Source: Myxococcus sp. CA023 (lineage in GTDB: Bacteria > Myxococcota > Myxococcia > Myxococcales > Myxococcaceae). Taken from it: a stretch of 38,851 nt of DNA. This document shows, in pieces, positions 24,633 to 31,965 of this stretch (its first letter is position 1; every line of letters starts with the position of its first letter). The stretch lies in the NCBI RefSeq assembly GCF_010998615.1, contig NZ_JAAEAH010000088.1:1-38851 (forward strand). The letters run 5' to 3'. Below the pieces are notes generated by a model. It worked only from the letters and a program-made list of their open reading frames with translations, was not told the origin of the DNA and searched no databases. The translations under genes were made by a program, and so were the position numbers.

Positions 24633-24660
24633 TTGACCGATTTCCGAGCGCTTTGTTAAC
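24633..24660 (+). promoter_or_regulatory. Candidate promoter for the PP2C phosphatase gene
   Basis: TTGACC (24633-24638) is a five-of-six -35. After 16 bp GTTAAC (24655-24660) could serve as a weak -10. The AT content is locally raised (TTTGTTAACC). The PP2C start at 24705 would be about 37 nt downstream of initiation. Confidence 0.35.
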
Positions 24661-24704
24661 CTCCGGCGCCACGTTTTCTCGCCCCTTTAGAAGAGTTCTC
24701 GCGC

Positions 24705-25469
24705 ATGCGCATCGAGGTAGCTGGCAGCACCCACGTTGGGATGAAGCGGAATCACAACGAGGACAACTTCCTGATGCTCCCGGAAGAGTTTCTCTTCTGC
24801 GTGGCGGATGGCATGGGTGGCCACTCGTCTGGAGAAATCGCCAGCCGCATCGCGGTGGACGAGCTCGGCGAGTTCTACAAGCTCACGTCCAAGGACCAGG
24901 ACTGCACCTGGCCCTTCAAGATGGACAAGACGCGCAACTATGACGAGAACCGGCTCGCCACCGGCATCAAGCTCGCCAACGCGCGCATCTTCGAGAAGGC
25001 CTGCTCCGAGTCCAAGTACAAGGGCATGGGCACCACCATCGTCACGGCGCATTTCACCCAGAGCACCGTCTACGTGGGCCACGTCGGCGACAGCCGCGTG
25101 TACTACTTCCGCGGCGGCGCCCTGAAGCAGGTGACGGAGGACCACTCCCTCCTCAACGACTACCTCAAGGCGAAGAAGCTCTCGCCGGAGGAGATTGAGA
25201 ACTTCCCCCACAAGAACGTCATCGTCCGCGCGCTGGGCATGAAGGAGAACGTCCAGGTGGATGTCTCCCGCGTGGAGCCGCAGGAGGATGATGTCTTCCT
25301 GCTCTGCTCGGACGGCCTGAGCGGCATGGTGACGGACGCGCAGATGCAGGAAATCCTGCAGCGCACGCCGGAGCTGGAGAAGGCCTGCTCGCAGCTCATC
25401 GACATGGCCAACGCCGCAGGTGGCAACGACAACGTCACCTGCGTGCTGGCCCGCTACCACGCCGCCTGA
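24705..25469 (+). CDS. pph1: PP2C-family Ser/Thr protein phosphatase (Pph1-like)
   Basis: A 254-residue metal-dependent phosphatase that reverses Hanks-type kinase phosphorylation. The metal-binding motifs are all present: RNHNEDN (Asp20), VADGMGGH (Asp35), GMGTTIV, VGHVGDSRVYY, LLCSDGLSGMV and GGNDNVTCVL. There is no TM segment, so it is soluble. Length and sequence style match M. xanthus Pph1, reported to act in growth and development and to interact with kinase Pkn5; I recall this and did not check it, so the symbol is a recognition call. The ATG at 24705 follows an AGAAGAG box. It converges on the nucleotidyltransferase gene, and a hairpin covers both stop codons. Confidence 0.88.
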   Translation: MRIEVAGSTHVGMKRNHNEDNFLMLPEEFLFCVADGMGGHSSGEIASRIAVDELGEFYKLTSKDQDCTWPFKMDKTRNYDENRLATGIKLANARIFEKACSESKYKGMGTTIVTAHFTQSTVYVGHVGDSRVYYFRGGALKQVTEDHSLLNDYLKAKKLSPEEIENFPHKNVIVRALGMKENVQVDVSRVEPQEDDVFLLCSDGLSGMVTDAQMQEILQRTPELEKACSQLIDMANAAGGNDNVTCVLARYHAA

Positions 25470-25482
25470 GCGGCGGCGCTCA
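25467..25482. terminator. Small symmetric hairpin spanning two convergent stop codons
   Basis: TGAGCG, a four-base loop (GCGG) and CGCTCA form a perfect six-base-pair stem. The left arm contains the pph1 TGA and the right arm contains the complement of the TGA of the minus-strand nucleotidyltransferase gene. No T-run follows on either side, so it would be a weak or Rho-assisted end at best. Confidence 0.35.
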
Positions 25483-26508
25483 GCGCCTCTTCAGCGGCGC
25501 GGCAATCCGGTGCGCGCCCCAGGCGAGCACCTCGGAGAGCGACTCCCCGGAGGACACCTCGGTGTCCTCGAAGACGGTGGCTCGCGAGAGCCGCGCCCCC
25601 GAAGCCACCTTCGCGCCCGGCTCCAGCGACACGCCCGGCCCCACGGCGGCTCCGGCGGCCACCGCGCTGCCCCGCCCCAGGTACACCGGGCCCTCCGCCG
25701 TGCCGTCCAGGCGGGCCTCCGCGTGCGCCCAGGTGCCACTCGCGCCGCGCGTGGTCCCCGCCAGCGGTGAGTCCGCGCCCAGCCACTCCAGCCGCACGTG
25801 CCCGGCGAGCACATCCTGCACGGTGGCGAGGTAGCGCGACGGCGTGCCCAGGTCGGACCAGTACCCGTCCACCCGCACGCCACGCACCGTCTGCCCGGCC
25901 TCCATGGCGCGCACGTAGACCTCGCGGTTGATGTCCTCCTCACCTCGCGGCGACATGAAGTCGAAGACGCGCGGCGACATCACGTGCACGCCGGTGAAGT
26001 GCCACGGCGACAAGCCTTCACCGCCAGGGCCGTGGCCGGCGATGCGGCGCACGCGGCCCTCCGCGTCCAGCTCCACCGCCGCGTAGGTCTCTCCCGCTGG
26101 CATGGGCTGCAGCACCATGGTGGCCAGCGCGCCGGACGCCTGGTGCACGGCCACCACCGGCCGCAGGTCCACCGGGTAGAGGATGTCGCCGTTGAAGACG
26201 ATGAAGTCGCCGTCCGACAGGAAGTCCCGCAGGCCGCGAATGCCGCCGCCGGTGCCCTGGATGACGGGCTCGTTCACCACGTGCAGCGGCAGCCCCGCGC
26301 GTGCGCACTCGGCGCGGGCCACCGCCTCCATGGTGTCTGGCAGGTGGTGGGTGTTGATGCCCACCGCCGTCACGCCCGCGGCCTTCAGCACCGCCAGGTG
26401 GTAACGCAGCAGCGGCTGTCCCAAGAATGGCATCGCCGGCTTGGGCCAGCGTTCGGTGAGCGGGCGCAGGCGCGTGCCCAGGCCCGCGCAGAGGACCATG
26501 GCCTTCAT
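25480..26508 (-). CDS. MurU-like sugar-1-phosphate nucleotidyltransferase with C-terminal left-handed helix
   Basis: A 342-residue nucleotidyltransferase. The signature MKAMVLCAGLGTRLRPLTERWPKP occupies the N-terminus, followed by FIVFNGDILYPVDL, GTGGGIRGLR and DGYWSDLGTPSRYL. The N-terminal 230 residues resemble MurU, which makes UDP-MurNAc from MurNAc-1-phosphate, but are also like mannose/glucose-1-phosphate transferases. The C-terminal part has repeated V/A-x-G-A steps (GSAVAAGAAVGPGVSLEPGA), pointing to a left-handed beta-helix that MurU of Pseudomonas lacks. The frame extends to 26589, but the family starts at ATG 26508, one base after the upstream kinase gene's stop. The pairing with an AmgK-like kinase favours cell-wall recycling; the sugar is inferred. 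Confidence 0.85.
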   Translation of the reverse strand: MKAMVLCAGLGTRLRPLTERWPKPAMPFLGQPLLRYHLAVLKAAGVTAVGINTHHLPDTMEAVARAECARAGLPLHVVNEPVIQGTGGGIRGLRDFLSDGDFIVFNGDILYPVDLRPVVAVHQASGALATMVLQPMPAGETYAAVELDAEGRVRRIAGHGPGGEGLSPWHFTGVHVMSPRVFDFMSPRGEEDINREVYVRAMEAGQTVRGVRVDGYWSDLGTPSRYLATVQDVLAGHVRLEWLGADSPLAGTTRGASGTWAHAEARLDGTAEGPVYLGRGSAVAAGAAVGPGVSLEPGAKVASGARLSRATVFEDTEVSSGESLSEVLAWGAHRIAAPLKRR

Positions 26509-26509
26509 C

Positions 26510-27550
26510 TCAGGCCGCCAGCTCCGGGACGTACTTCGCCACCAGGTCCTGCAGCTTGCGCAGCTCCGGCCGCCGCGCGAAGCCGTCACGCACGTAGCGC
26601 AGCGACGCGGGGATGGACACCAGGAAGCCCGGGTTGCCCTTCACCCGGTTGATGAACTCGAAGCGGCCCGCGTCCTTCAGCTTGCGCTGGATGGTGAGCA
26701 AGTCGAAGAAGGCCTTGAAGGACGCCGCGTCGATGCGCTCGCCACTCACCTCCTGGAAGGTGGCGATGTAGCGGTCCAGCATCGCGTCCACGAAGTCGCG
26801 GTCCAGCTCCACGTAGCTGTCGCGCAGCAGTGCCACCAGGTCGTACTGGCGCGGGCCCTGGAGCGCGTCCTGGAAGTCGATGACGACCAGCTCGCCCTCC
26901 TTCACCATGATGTTGCGGCTCTGGTAGTCGCGGTGGGTGAAGCCACGAGGCGCGGCGGCCAGCTGCCGGGCGATGTCGCGGAAGGTGGCGTCCAGTTCGG
27001 CGCGCTCGGCGTCCGTGGGCGTCTTGCCACTCCACGCCTCCAGGCCCCACTCGCGGAAGTGGTGCAGCTCCCAGTCGTAGAGGTCCTCGTCGAAGGCGCG
27101 GGTGAAGGCCAGGCAGTCCGGGTCCTCCGCCTTCTCCGCCGCCGCGCGCAGGCGCGCCAGCAGGTCCACGGCGCGGCTGTAGAGCGCCTCGTGGTGCTTG
27201 CCGCCCTCCAGCGCGGACTCGAAGGTGATGTCACTCAAATCTTCAATCACCATCATCCCCGCCGGCTCGTCATAGCGGAGGATGCGCGGCACCCGCACGC
27301 CCAGCTTCTCCAGGTAGCGGTGCACGTTGATGAAGGGCAGCTCCTTGGGCGGCTCGCCCTTGGTGGCCTCGTCGCTCTTCTTCGTCGAGTCGGGCGGCAT
27401 CACCATCACCACCCAGCTCTCGGGCGGCGCGCCAACGCGGTAGTACGAGCGGCTGCTCGCCTCGCCCTTCAGCTTCGTGATGGGGGCGTTGGGAACGGGA
27501 CGGCCCATGGCCTGTCCCACCTGGTCGCGCAGGGCGGCCTCGAGTTCCAT
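26510..27550 (-). CDS. AmgK-like N-acetylmuramate/GlcNAc anomeric kinase (phosphotransferase fold)
   Basis: A 346-residue aminoglycoside-phosphotransferase-fold kinase. The catalytic loop is FTHRDYQSRNIM (His206-Asp208), and VIDFQDALQGPRQYDLVALL (224-241) holds the metal-binding Asp. The N-lobe has the GEASSRSYYRV loop and MVIEDLSDITFES. The FQDALQGPxxYDLVxLLRD wording is close to AmgK, which phosphorylates MurNAc and GlcNAc at C1 in Pseudomonas. The next gene is a MurU-like transferase one base downstream, the same order as amgK-murU, so the two should work together to return MurNAc to UDP-MurNAc. ATG 27550 follows CCGGAG. The frame is open upstream to 27760, but that part has no recognised domain. 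Confidence 0.85.
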   Translation of the reverse strand: MELEAALRDQVGQAMGRPVPNAPITKLKGEASSRSYYRVGAPPESWVVMVMPPDSTKKSDEATKGEPPKELPFINVHRYLEKLGVRVPRILRYDEPAGMMVIEDLSDITFESALEGGKHHEALYSRAVDLLARLRAAAEKAEDPDCLAFTRAFDEDLYDWELHHFREWGLEAWSGKTPTDAERAELDATFRDIARQLAAAPRGFTHRDYQSRNIMVKEGELVVIDFQDALQGPRQYDLVALLRDSYVELDRDFVDAMLDRYIATFQEVSGERIDAASFKAFFDLLTIQRKLKDAGRFEFINRVKGNPGFLVSIPASLRYVRDGFARRPELRKLQDLVAKYVPELAA

Positions 27551-27593
27551 ATCGACGGGGTTCTCCGGAGGGGGTTGACGCAAGTCGCACGCG

Positions 27594-27622
27594 AGTATCG
27601 GAGGCGCGCCCATCCGGGTCAA
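27594..27622 (-). promoter_or_regulatory. Candidate sigma-70 promoter of the amgK-like/murU-like pair
   Basis: On the minus strand TTGACC (27622-27617) and GATACT (27599-27594) are separated by exactly 17 bp. The match is five and four of six. Transcription would start near 27587, about 37 nt before ATG 27550. Confidence 0.55.
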
Positions 27623-27774
27623 AGGCCTGTCCGGGCGGATGGCCGGACGCCCCCCGGGCTGTCGCCAACCCGACGGGCGGCCAGCCATCCTCCCCCCTCG
27701 TCCGGGTGCGTCGGAACTCCCTGCCCGCCGGGGTGGGTTCAACGCTCTCCGGGGTCGCAAGAGGCCACACGCTG

Positions 27775-27803
27775 TCGACCGGGCCAGTGCGGCGGCATAT
27801 AAG
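27775..27803 (+). promoter_or_regulatory. Candidate sigma-70 promoter of the cbs gene
   Basis: TCGACC (27775-27780) and TATAAG (27798-27803) are separated by 17 bp. The -10 is a five-of-six match and stands out in this GC-rich DNA. Transcription would start near 27810, leaving a leader of about 30 nt with a GGAAG ribosome-binding site. Confidence 0.55.
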
Positions 27804-27840
27804 ACGCGCCGCGAACCCTCATTAACTTACGGAAGCCGCG

Positions 27841-29208
27841 ATGGACATCCACGAGAACATCCTCACCGCCATTGGCAACACGCCGCTGGTCAAGCTCAAC
27901 AAGCTTGTCGGGCCGAACGACGCGACCGTGCTGGTCAAGTGCGAGTTCATGAACCCGGGCGCGTCCATCAAGGACCGCATGGCGCTCTACATCCTCGAGA
28001 AGGCCGAGCGGGAGGGGAAGCTCAAGCCCGGCGGCACCATCGTCGAGAACACGTCCGGCAACACCGGCATGGGCGTGGCGCTGGCCGCGGCCGTCAAAGG
28101 CTACAAGTGCATCTTCACCATGCCGGACAAGATGTCCCTGGAGAAGATCAACCGCCTCAAGGCGCTGGGCGCGCAGGTGGTGGTGACGCCGACGAACGTG
28201 CCGGCCGAGGACCCACGCAGCTACTACGAGACGGCCAAGCGCCTGCACCGCGAGACGCCGGGCGCGTTCATGCTGAACCAGTACCACAACCCCGACAACA
28301 TCGAGGCGCACTACAACACCACCGGTCCTGAGATCTACGAGCAGACCGAGGGCAAGTTCGACTACTTCGTCGCGGGCCTGGGCACCGGCGGCACCATGAG
28401 CGGCGCCGGCAAGTTCCTGAAGGAGAAGATTCCCGGCCTCAAGAATGTCGGCGTGGACCCGGAGGGATCCGTCTACGAGGGCTACTTCAAGACGGGCAAG
28501 CTGACCGAGCCGCACGTCTACAAGGTGGAAGGCATCGGCGAGGACATGCTGTGCGGCGCCATGGACTTCACCAACCTGGACGACGTGCGCCAGGTCGATG
28601 ACCGCCAGTGCTTCATCGCCGCGCGCCGCCTGGCACGTGAGGAAGGCATCTTCGCCGGCGGCTCCTCGGGCGCGGCGATTCACGTCGCGGTGCAGTTGGC
28701 CAAGGAAGTGGGCAAGGGCAAGACGATTGTCGTCGTGCTCCCGGACTCGGGAAGCAGCTACATCAGCAAGTTCCACTCGGACGAGTGGATGCGCGACAAC
28801 GGCTTCCTGGAGGAGAAGGGCGCCGGCACCATCCGCGACATCCTGGGCGACAAGCGCAAGGACGTGAAGACGGCGCGCCGCGGTGACAAGGTCGACCAGG
28901 TGGTCGAGACGATGCGCGGCCACGGCATCAGCCAGATGCCGGTGGTGGGCGACGACGGCCGCACGGTGGGCATGGTGCACGAGTACGACCTGCTCAACGC
29001 GCTGGTCGCCGGCAAGGCGAAGTTCTCCGACAGCATCGACAGCATCATCGCGCCGCTGCAGGGCGCGCTGTCGCTCGACACCAGCATCGCCCGCCTGCGC
29101 GAAGTCTTCGCTCAGGACAACGTGGCGGTGGTGAAGGACGGCGAGAAGGTGGTCGGCATCGTCACCAAGATCGACCTCATCGACTACCTGCACCGCACGG
29201 CGGCGTAG
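27841..29208 (+). CDS. cbs: Cystathionine beta-synthase
   Basis: A 455-residue PLP-dependent enzyme joining serine and homocysteine to cystathionine. The PLP lysine is Lys44 (NPGASIKDRMA). The substrate loop SGNTGMG is at 72-78 and the phosphate-binding GLGTGGTMSG is near 180. After the catalytic core (to about 330) come two CBS domains (DQVVETMRGHGISQMPVVGD; LSLDTSIARLREVFAQDNVA), the regulatory module that separates CBS from cysteine synthase. There is no N-terminal heme domain, as expected for bacteria. The ATG at 27841 follows GGAAG. With the cystathionine gamma-synthase/lyase gene 2.8 kb away, it supports reverse transsulfuration. A strong bidirectional terminator follows. Confidence 0.95.
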   Translation: MDIHENILTAIGNTPLVKLNKLVGPNDATVLVKCEFMNPGASIKDRMALYILEKAEREGKLKPGGTIVENTSGNTGMGVALAAAVKGYKCIFTMPDKMSLEKINRLKALGAQVVVTPTNVPAEDPRSYYETAKRLHRETPGAFMLNQYHNPDNIEAHYNTTGPEIYEQTEGKFDYFVAGLGTGGTMSGAGKFLKEKIPGLKNVGVDPEGSVYEGYFKTGKLTEPHVYKVEGIGEDMLCGAMDFTNLDDVRQVDDRQCFIAARRLAREEGIFAGGSSGAAIHVAVQLAKEVGKGKTIVVVLPDSGSSYISKFHSDEWMRDNGFLEEKGAGTIRDILGDKRKDVKTARRGDKVDQVVETMRGHGISQMPVVGDDGRTVGMVHEYDLLNALVAGKAKFSDSIDSIIAPLQGALSLDTSIARLREVFAQDNVAVVKDGEKVVGIVTKIDLIDYLHRTAA

Positions 29209-29239
29209 TCCCCGGCGCGCTCGCGCCAGGGAAGCACCG

Positions 29240-29277
29240 AGGGCCTCCACGTTTCCCCAGCGGAAACGGGAGGCCCT
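29240..29277. terminator. Strong bidirectional terminator hairpin
   Basis: GGGCCTCC and CGTTTCC on the left pair with GGAAACG and GGAGGCCC on the right across a five-base loop, leaving one unpaired A. It lies 31 bp after the cbs stop and directly beyond the stop of the convergent MaoC-like gene, so it can end both transcripts. A short T-run (CTTCGTGTT) follows on the plus strand. Confidence 0.8.
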
Positions 29278-29283
29278 TCGTGT

Positions 29284-29724
29284 TCATGGACGCCGGCCGA
29301 AGAGCACGTTGGCCAGCTCCGTCATCACCACCTCATCCTTCTGGTTGCGCACCTCCATGCGGAGCTTGATGGCGCCCCGATCCGGTTTGCTGCGCGACGG
29401 CGTGGCGGAGACGACCTCCACCCGCACGTGCAACGTGTCCCCCGGACGCACGGGCTTGAGCCAGCGCAGCTCATCCAAGCCGGGCGAGCCCATGCTGGAT
29501 GTCTGCCCCAGGAAGCTGTCCACCAACAGCCGGTGACACAGGGAAGCGGTGTGCCAACCGCTGGCCACCAGCCCGCCGAAGATGCTGTCGCGGGCGGCTT
29601 CGTCGCTCAGGTGGAAGGGCTGCGGGTCGAACTGCGTCGCGAAGGCGATGATTTCCTCGCGCGACACCACGTGGGGGCCGTGTTCGCTCACGTCCCCGGG
29701 CTGGAAGTCCTCGAAGTAGCGCAT
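29284..29724 (-). CDS. MaoC-like dehydratase (hotdog fold)
   Basis: A 146-residue MaoC-like protein. It begins RYFEDFQPGDVSE and has SREEIIAFATQFDPQPFHLSDEAA, which contains the hydratase motif with the catalytic Asp and His, followed by FGGLVASGWHTASLCHRL and LRWLKPVRPGDTLHVRVEV. Such proteins hydrate 2-enoyl-CoA thioesters, and the exact substrate is unknown. It is 10 bp downstream of the second chaperone-like gene, so it could be cotranscribed, but no functional link to the lipase cassette is apparent. Confidence 0.88.
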   Translation of the reverse strand: MRYFEDFQPGDVSEHGPHVVSREEIIAFATQFDPQPFHLSDEAARDSIFGGLVASGWHTASLCHRLLVDSFLGQTSSMGSPGLDELRWLKPVRPGDTLHVRVEVVSATPSRSKPDRGAIKLRMEVRNQKDEVVMTELANVLFGRRP

Positions 29725-29734
29725 GGGCGCTACT

Positions 29735-30274
29735 TCAACGCGACGTGTCCTTGGATTCCAGTTCCTCCGGGTGGAACACGCGCGAAGCGACGCGATCCAA
29801 CACTTCGGAGTTCCACTTGATGCTGACCTTCATCAGCCGGCGCATCTCCTTGGCGAAGGCGCGCTCGGACGGCATGCGGGTGTACGTCCGGGCCAGGTAG
29901 AGGCCCCGGTTCTCCCGCTCGTAGTCCACGGTGCCGCCACCAGCATCCGTGCCCTCCCGCTCCTCCGCCTGGAAGCCCTCGATGACGCCGGGCTTGGGCG
30001 GCTCGCGGAAGCGGTACACCAAAGCGCTGCACTTCAGCGCCTGGGTGTCCTCCAACCACTCGAAGTACAGCGACGCGCCCCCCGCGGAGAGCCCGCCGAA
30101 GCCCTGGGGATTGATGCCCGGGCTGGGCGGCGTGCCCTCTTCATGGAGGAAGCCCTGGACCAGTCGCTGGGCAGACTCCCGCGTCAGCGGCGTATCCGCC
30201 GGAGCAGCGGGGCCCAGGCCCGAAATCCAGGACCTGAGCAGGCCAGCGAGGCCACTGCGGGGAGCGGTAGCCAT
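29735..30274 (-). CDS. Chaperone-like small protein, paralogue of the 31383-31805 product
   Basis: A 179-residue protein. After a 29-residue Ala/Pro-rich N-terminal extension, it aligns along its full remaining length with the product of 31383-31805, roughly half identical by eye. Shared blocks include GINPQGFGG, LYFEW, CSALVYRFREPPKPGVIEGFQ, GTDAGGGTVDYE and a closing helix WNSEVLDRVASRVF. The apparent order is helix, three strands, helix, two strands, helix, as in class I secretion chaperones, but no family was confirmed. It starts 3 bp after the lipase-like gene stop, so translation is likely coupled. No signal peptide or TM segment is present. The function is not known. Confidence 0.75.
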   Translation of the reverse strand: MATAPRSGLAGLLRSWISGLGPAAPADTPLTRESAQRLVQGFLHEEGTPPSPGINPQGFGGLSAGGASLYFEWLEDTQALKCSALVYRFREPPKPGVIEGFQAEEREGTDAGGGTVDYERENRGLYLARTYTRMPSERAFAKEMRRLMKVSIKWNSEVLDRVASRVFHPEELESKDTSR

Positions 30275-30277
30275 GGG

Positions 30278-31276
30278 TTACTTGTTGAAGTTGCCTTCGC
30301 GGGCCTGGTCGAACGGCACGCGGTTCTTGAGGTAGACGGCCTCGAAGCTGTGGCCGTCGAACGGGTTCAGGTGGAACTCGTTGAACTGGTGGACCTTGGA
30401 GCCCTTGCCACCGTCCGCGATGGGGTTCCACTTGTCCGGGATGGGGCCCAGACCGAACATGCTGGGGACCGGGTCGCCACGGTTCACGTAGTGCACGTAG
30501 TTCGGGCCGTCCGGGTACGTGGCGGCGGCGCCGCCGAACGTCTCCACGTTGATCTTCCCCATCAGCGCCTTGGCGTCCTGCTTGGACATCCCATCTTCGA
30601 TGCGCAGCCGGTTGTACACGTCGTTCAGCGCGCGGCTGGAGACGAGGCCACCCTGGCTGTGCGCCATCAGGTGCACGTCACGGCCGGCCTTGATTTCGGT
30701 GTAGAGCGCGTCCGCCAGGGTGTCCACGGCGGGGTTGGTACCCTTGTCCAGCTTGTCCTTCACGGACTGGGCCAGGTCCGCGCCCATGCCCTCGGTGGCG
30801 TTGTGGATGCCGACGACGCGCGAGCCCGTCGCGTTGGCGATGGCCTGCAGGCTCTCCGACTGGGCCTCCTTCGTCGTCAGGATGCCGTTGACGTAGAGGA
30901 CCGTCGACTGCGGGTTCGGGTTGTTGGCCGGCGTCACACCCGGGATGTCCGCCAGCGGGGTCCCCGGCGGGAACGTCGCGCCGCCCGCGCCCAGCAGCTT
31001 GCCGTCGTGCACGCGGTCCGGCTGGTTGCCACCGCCGAAGAACTCCTGCACGCCCCGCGCGGCGCCGCCGACGACGTTGCCCACGCCCCGGGCGGTGCCG
31101 GAGACGGCGTTCTCGAAGCCGTCCACGAACTGGCCGACCTTGCGGCCACTGGCAGCCGCGGCGTCCTTCACGTTGTCGACGGCGTTACCCACGGCGTCCT
31201 GCGTACGGTCAATGGCCTTCTCGGCACCGGTACGGACCGTGTTGATGAGTTTCCGGCCGCGCTCGATGGGGTTCAT
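30278..31276 (-). CDS. Lipase-like alpha/beta hydrolase with a glycine/alanine-rich amphipathic N-terminus
   Basis: A 332-residue hydrolase. The nucleophile elbow is HLMAHSQGGLVSS (Ser207). Asp268 (NRGDPVPSMFG) and His309 (DGHSFEAVY) are in good positions for the other triad members, and VLYVNGILTTK forms the first strand and oxyanion region. The first 80 residues are unlike typical lipases: amphipathic repeats rich in Gly, Ala, Val and Asp (GNAVDNVKDAAAAS, VSGTARGVGNVVGGAARG). There is no classical signal peptide, so if exported it needs another route. It is flanked by two paralogous chaperone-like genes, one 106 bp upstream and one 3 bp downstream. A secreted effector is a hypothesis. Confidence 0.8.
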   Translation of the reverse strand: MNPIERGRKLINTVRTGAEKAIDRTQDAVGNAVDNVKDAAAASGRKVGQFVDGFENAVSGTARGVGNVVGGAARGVQEFFGGGNQPDRVHDGKLLGAGGATFPPGTPLADIPGVTPANNPNPQSTVLYVNGILTTKEAQSESLQAIANATGSRVVGIHNATEGMGADLAQSVKDKLDKGTNPAVDTLADALYTEIKAGRDVHLMAHSQGGLVSSRALNDVYNRLRIEDGMSKQDAKALMGKINVETFGGAAATYPDGPNYVHYVNRGDPVPSMFGLGPIPDKWNPIADGGKGSKVHQFNEFHLNPFDGHSFEAVYLKNRVPFDQAREGNFNK

Positions 31277-31359
31277 GGGGGCTCCAGGCGATTTAGAAGG
31301 AGTGGACTACAAGTGAAGGGATTATCGTCCCAGGGTCCTGGAAGTTGCGGTGCCCCTCA

Positions 31360-31380
31360 CTTTGCCGCACTGCGGCAAAG
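31360..31380 (-). promoter_or_regulatory. Perfect palindrome between the chaperone-like and lipase-like genes
   Basis: Ten-base arms, CTTTGCCGCA and TGCGGCAAAG, flank a single central base. It begins 2 bp after the stop of the first chaperone-like gene and lies 84 bp upstream of the lipase start. Without a T-run it could be a Rho-independent-like attenuator or an operator. A separate CCAGG/CCTGG dyad is nearby (31331-31341). Confidence 0.5.
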
Positions 31381-31382
31381 GA

Positions 31383-31805
31383 TCAGCGTCCGAAGACGCG
31401 GTCCGCCACCCGGTTCAGGACGGTGCTGCTCCACTCGAGGCTGGCCTTCATCAGCCGCTTCATGTCGTCGTTGAAGATGGGGATCTGCGGCGCCGTGGTG
31501 TAGGTGCGGCTGAGGAACAGGGACTTGTTCTCCGGCTCGAAGTCCACGGTGCCGCCGCCGGTGTCGGTGCCCTTCTTCTGCTCGTCCTGGAAGCCCTCCA
31601 GGATGCCCGGCTTGGGGGTGTCCCGGAACCGGTGGATGAGGGCACTGCACTCCAGCGCCTGCTCCTTGTCGTGCCACTCGAAGTAGAGCTGCGCATCGCC
31701 CAGGGCGACGCCGCCGAAGCCCTGCGGGTTGATGCCGACGCTGTTGGGGCTGCCGTTGGCGGCGAGGAACGCCTGCGCCAGCATCTGCGCTTCTTCTCGG
31801 GTCAT
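31383..31805 (-). CDS. Chaperone-like small protein upstream of the lipase-like gene
   Basis: A 140-residue acidic protein paralogous to the 29735-30274 product. It begins with a helix (TREEAQMLAQAFLAANG), followed by GINPQGFGGVALGDAQLYFEW, LECSALIHRFRDTPKPGILEGFQ, GTDTGGGTVDFEPENKSLFLSRTY and a final helix pair ending WSSTVLNRVADRVFGR. The layout resembles class I type III secretion chaperones, in size as well, but this was judged only by eye. The ATG at 31805 has CTGGAG upstream, and the lipase gene has a nearly matching leader. No other gene in the window encodes a secretion apparatus. Confidence 0.75.
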   Translation of the reverse strand: MTREEAQMLAQAFLAANGSPNSVGINPQGFGGVALGDAQLYFEWHDKEQALECSALIHRFRDTPKPGILEGFQDEQKKGTDTGGGTVDFEPENKSLFLSRTYTTAPQIPIFNDDMKRLMKASLEWSSTVLNRVADRVFGR

Positions 31806-31892
31806 GGGGGTCGGTCTCCAGGGGCGGGCACTGCCAGAGCGGGCAGCCTAGCAAATCAGCACGCCGCCTCCAGCCCGGACGACGGCATGACA

Positions 31893-31936
31893 AGGGCCTC
31901 CGCGCGCTTCCGGGAAGGCGAGCGCGGGGAGGCCCT
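31893..31936 (-). terminator. Terminator hairpin after the cystathionine gamma-synthase/lyase gene
   Basis: AGGGCCTCC (31893-31901) pairs with GGAGGCCCT (31928-31936), and an inner CGCGCT/AGCGCG extends the stem. It lies about 30 bp past the stop of the minus-strand gene. The sequence following on the minus strand is TGTC-rich but has no long T-run. Confidence 0.65.
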
Positions 31937-31965
31937 GGAGACCGAAGGGGGCGAGGCCCTGACGG

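Noticed and set aside
27739..29250. A 503-codon minus-strand frame opposite cbs
   Set aside because: The plus strand encodes a complete cystathionine beta-synthase with promoter and terminator in place.
29723..31474. A 583-codon plus-strand frame across the lipase cassette
   Set aside because: It is antisense to three genes with better composition and ribosome-binding sites; it has no recognised motif.
29735..31805. Classical toxin-antitoxin module
   Set aside because: The small genes are long for antitoxins, are paralogues of each other, and lack a DNA-binding domain. A chaperone or immunity role fits better but is unproven.
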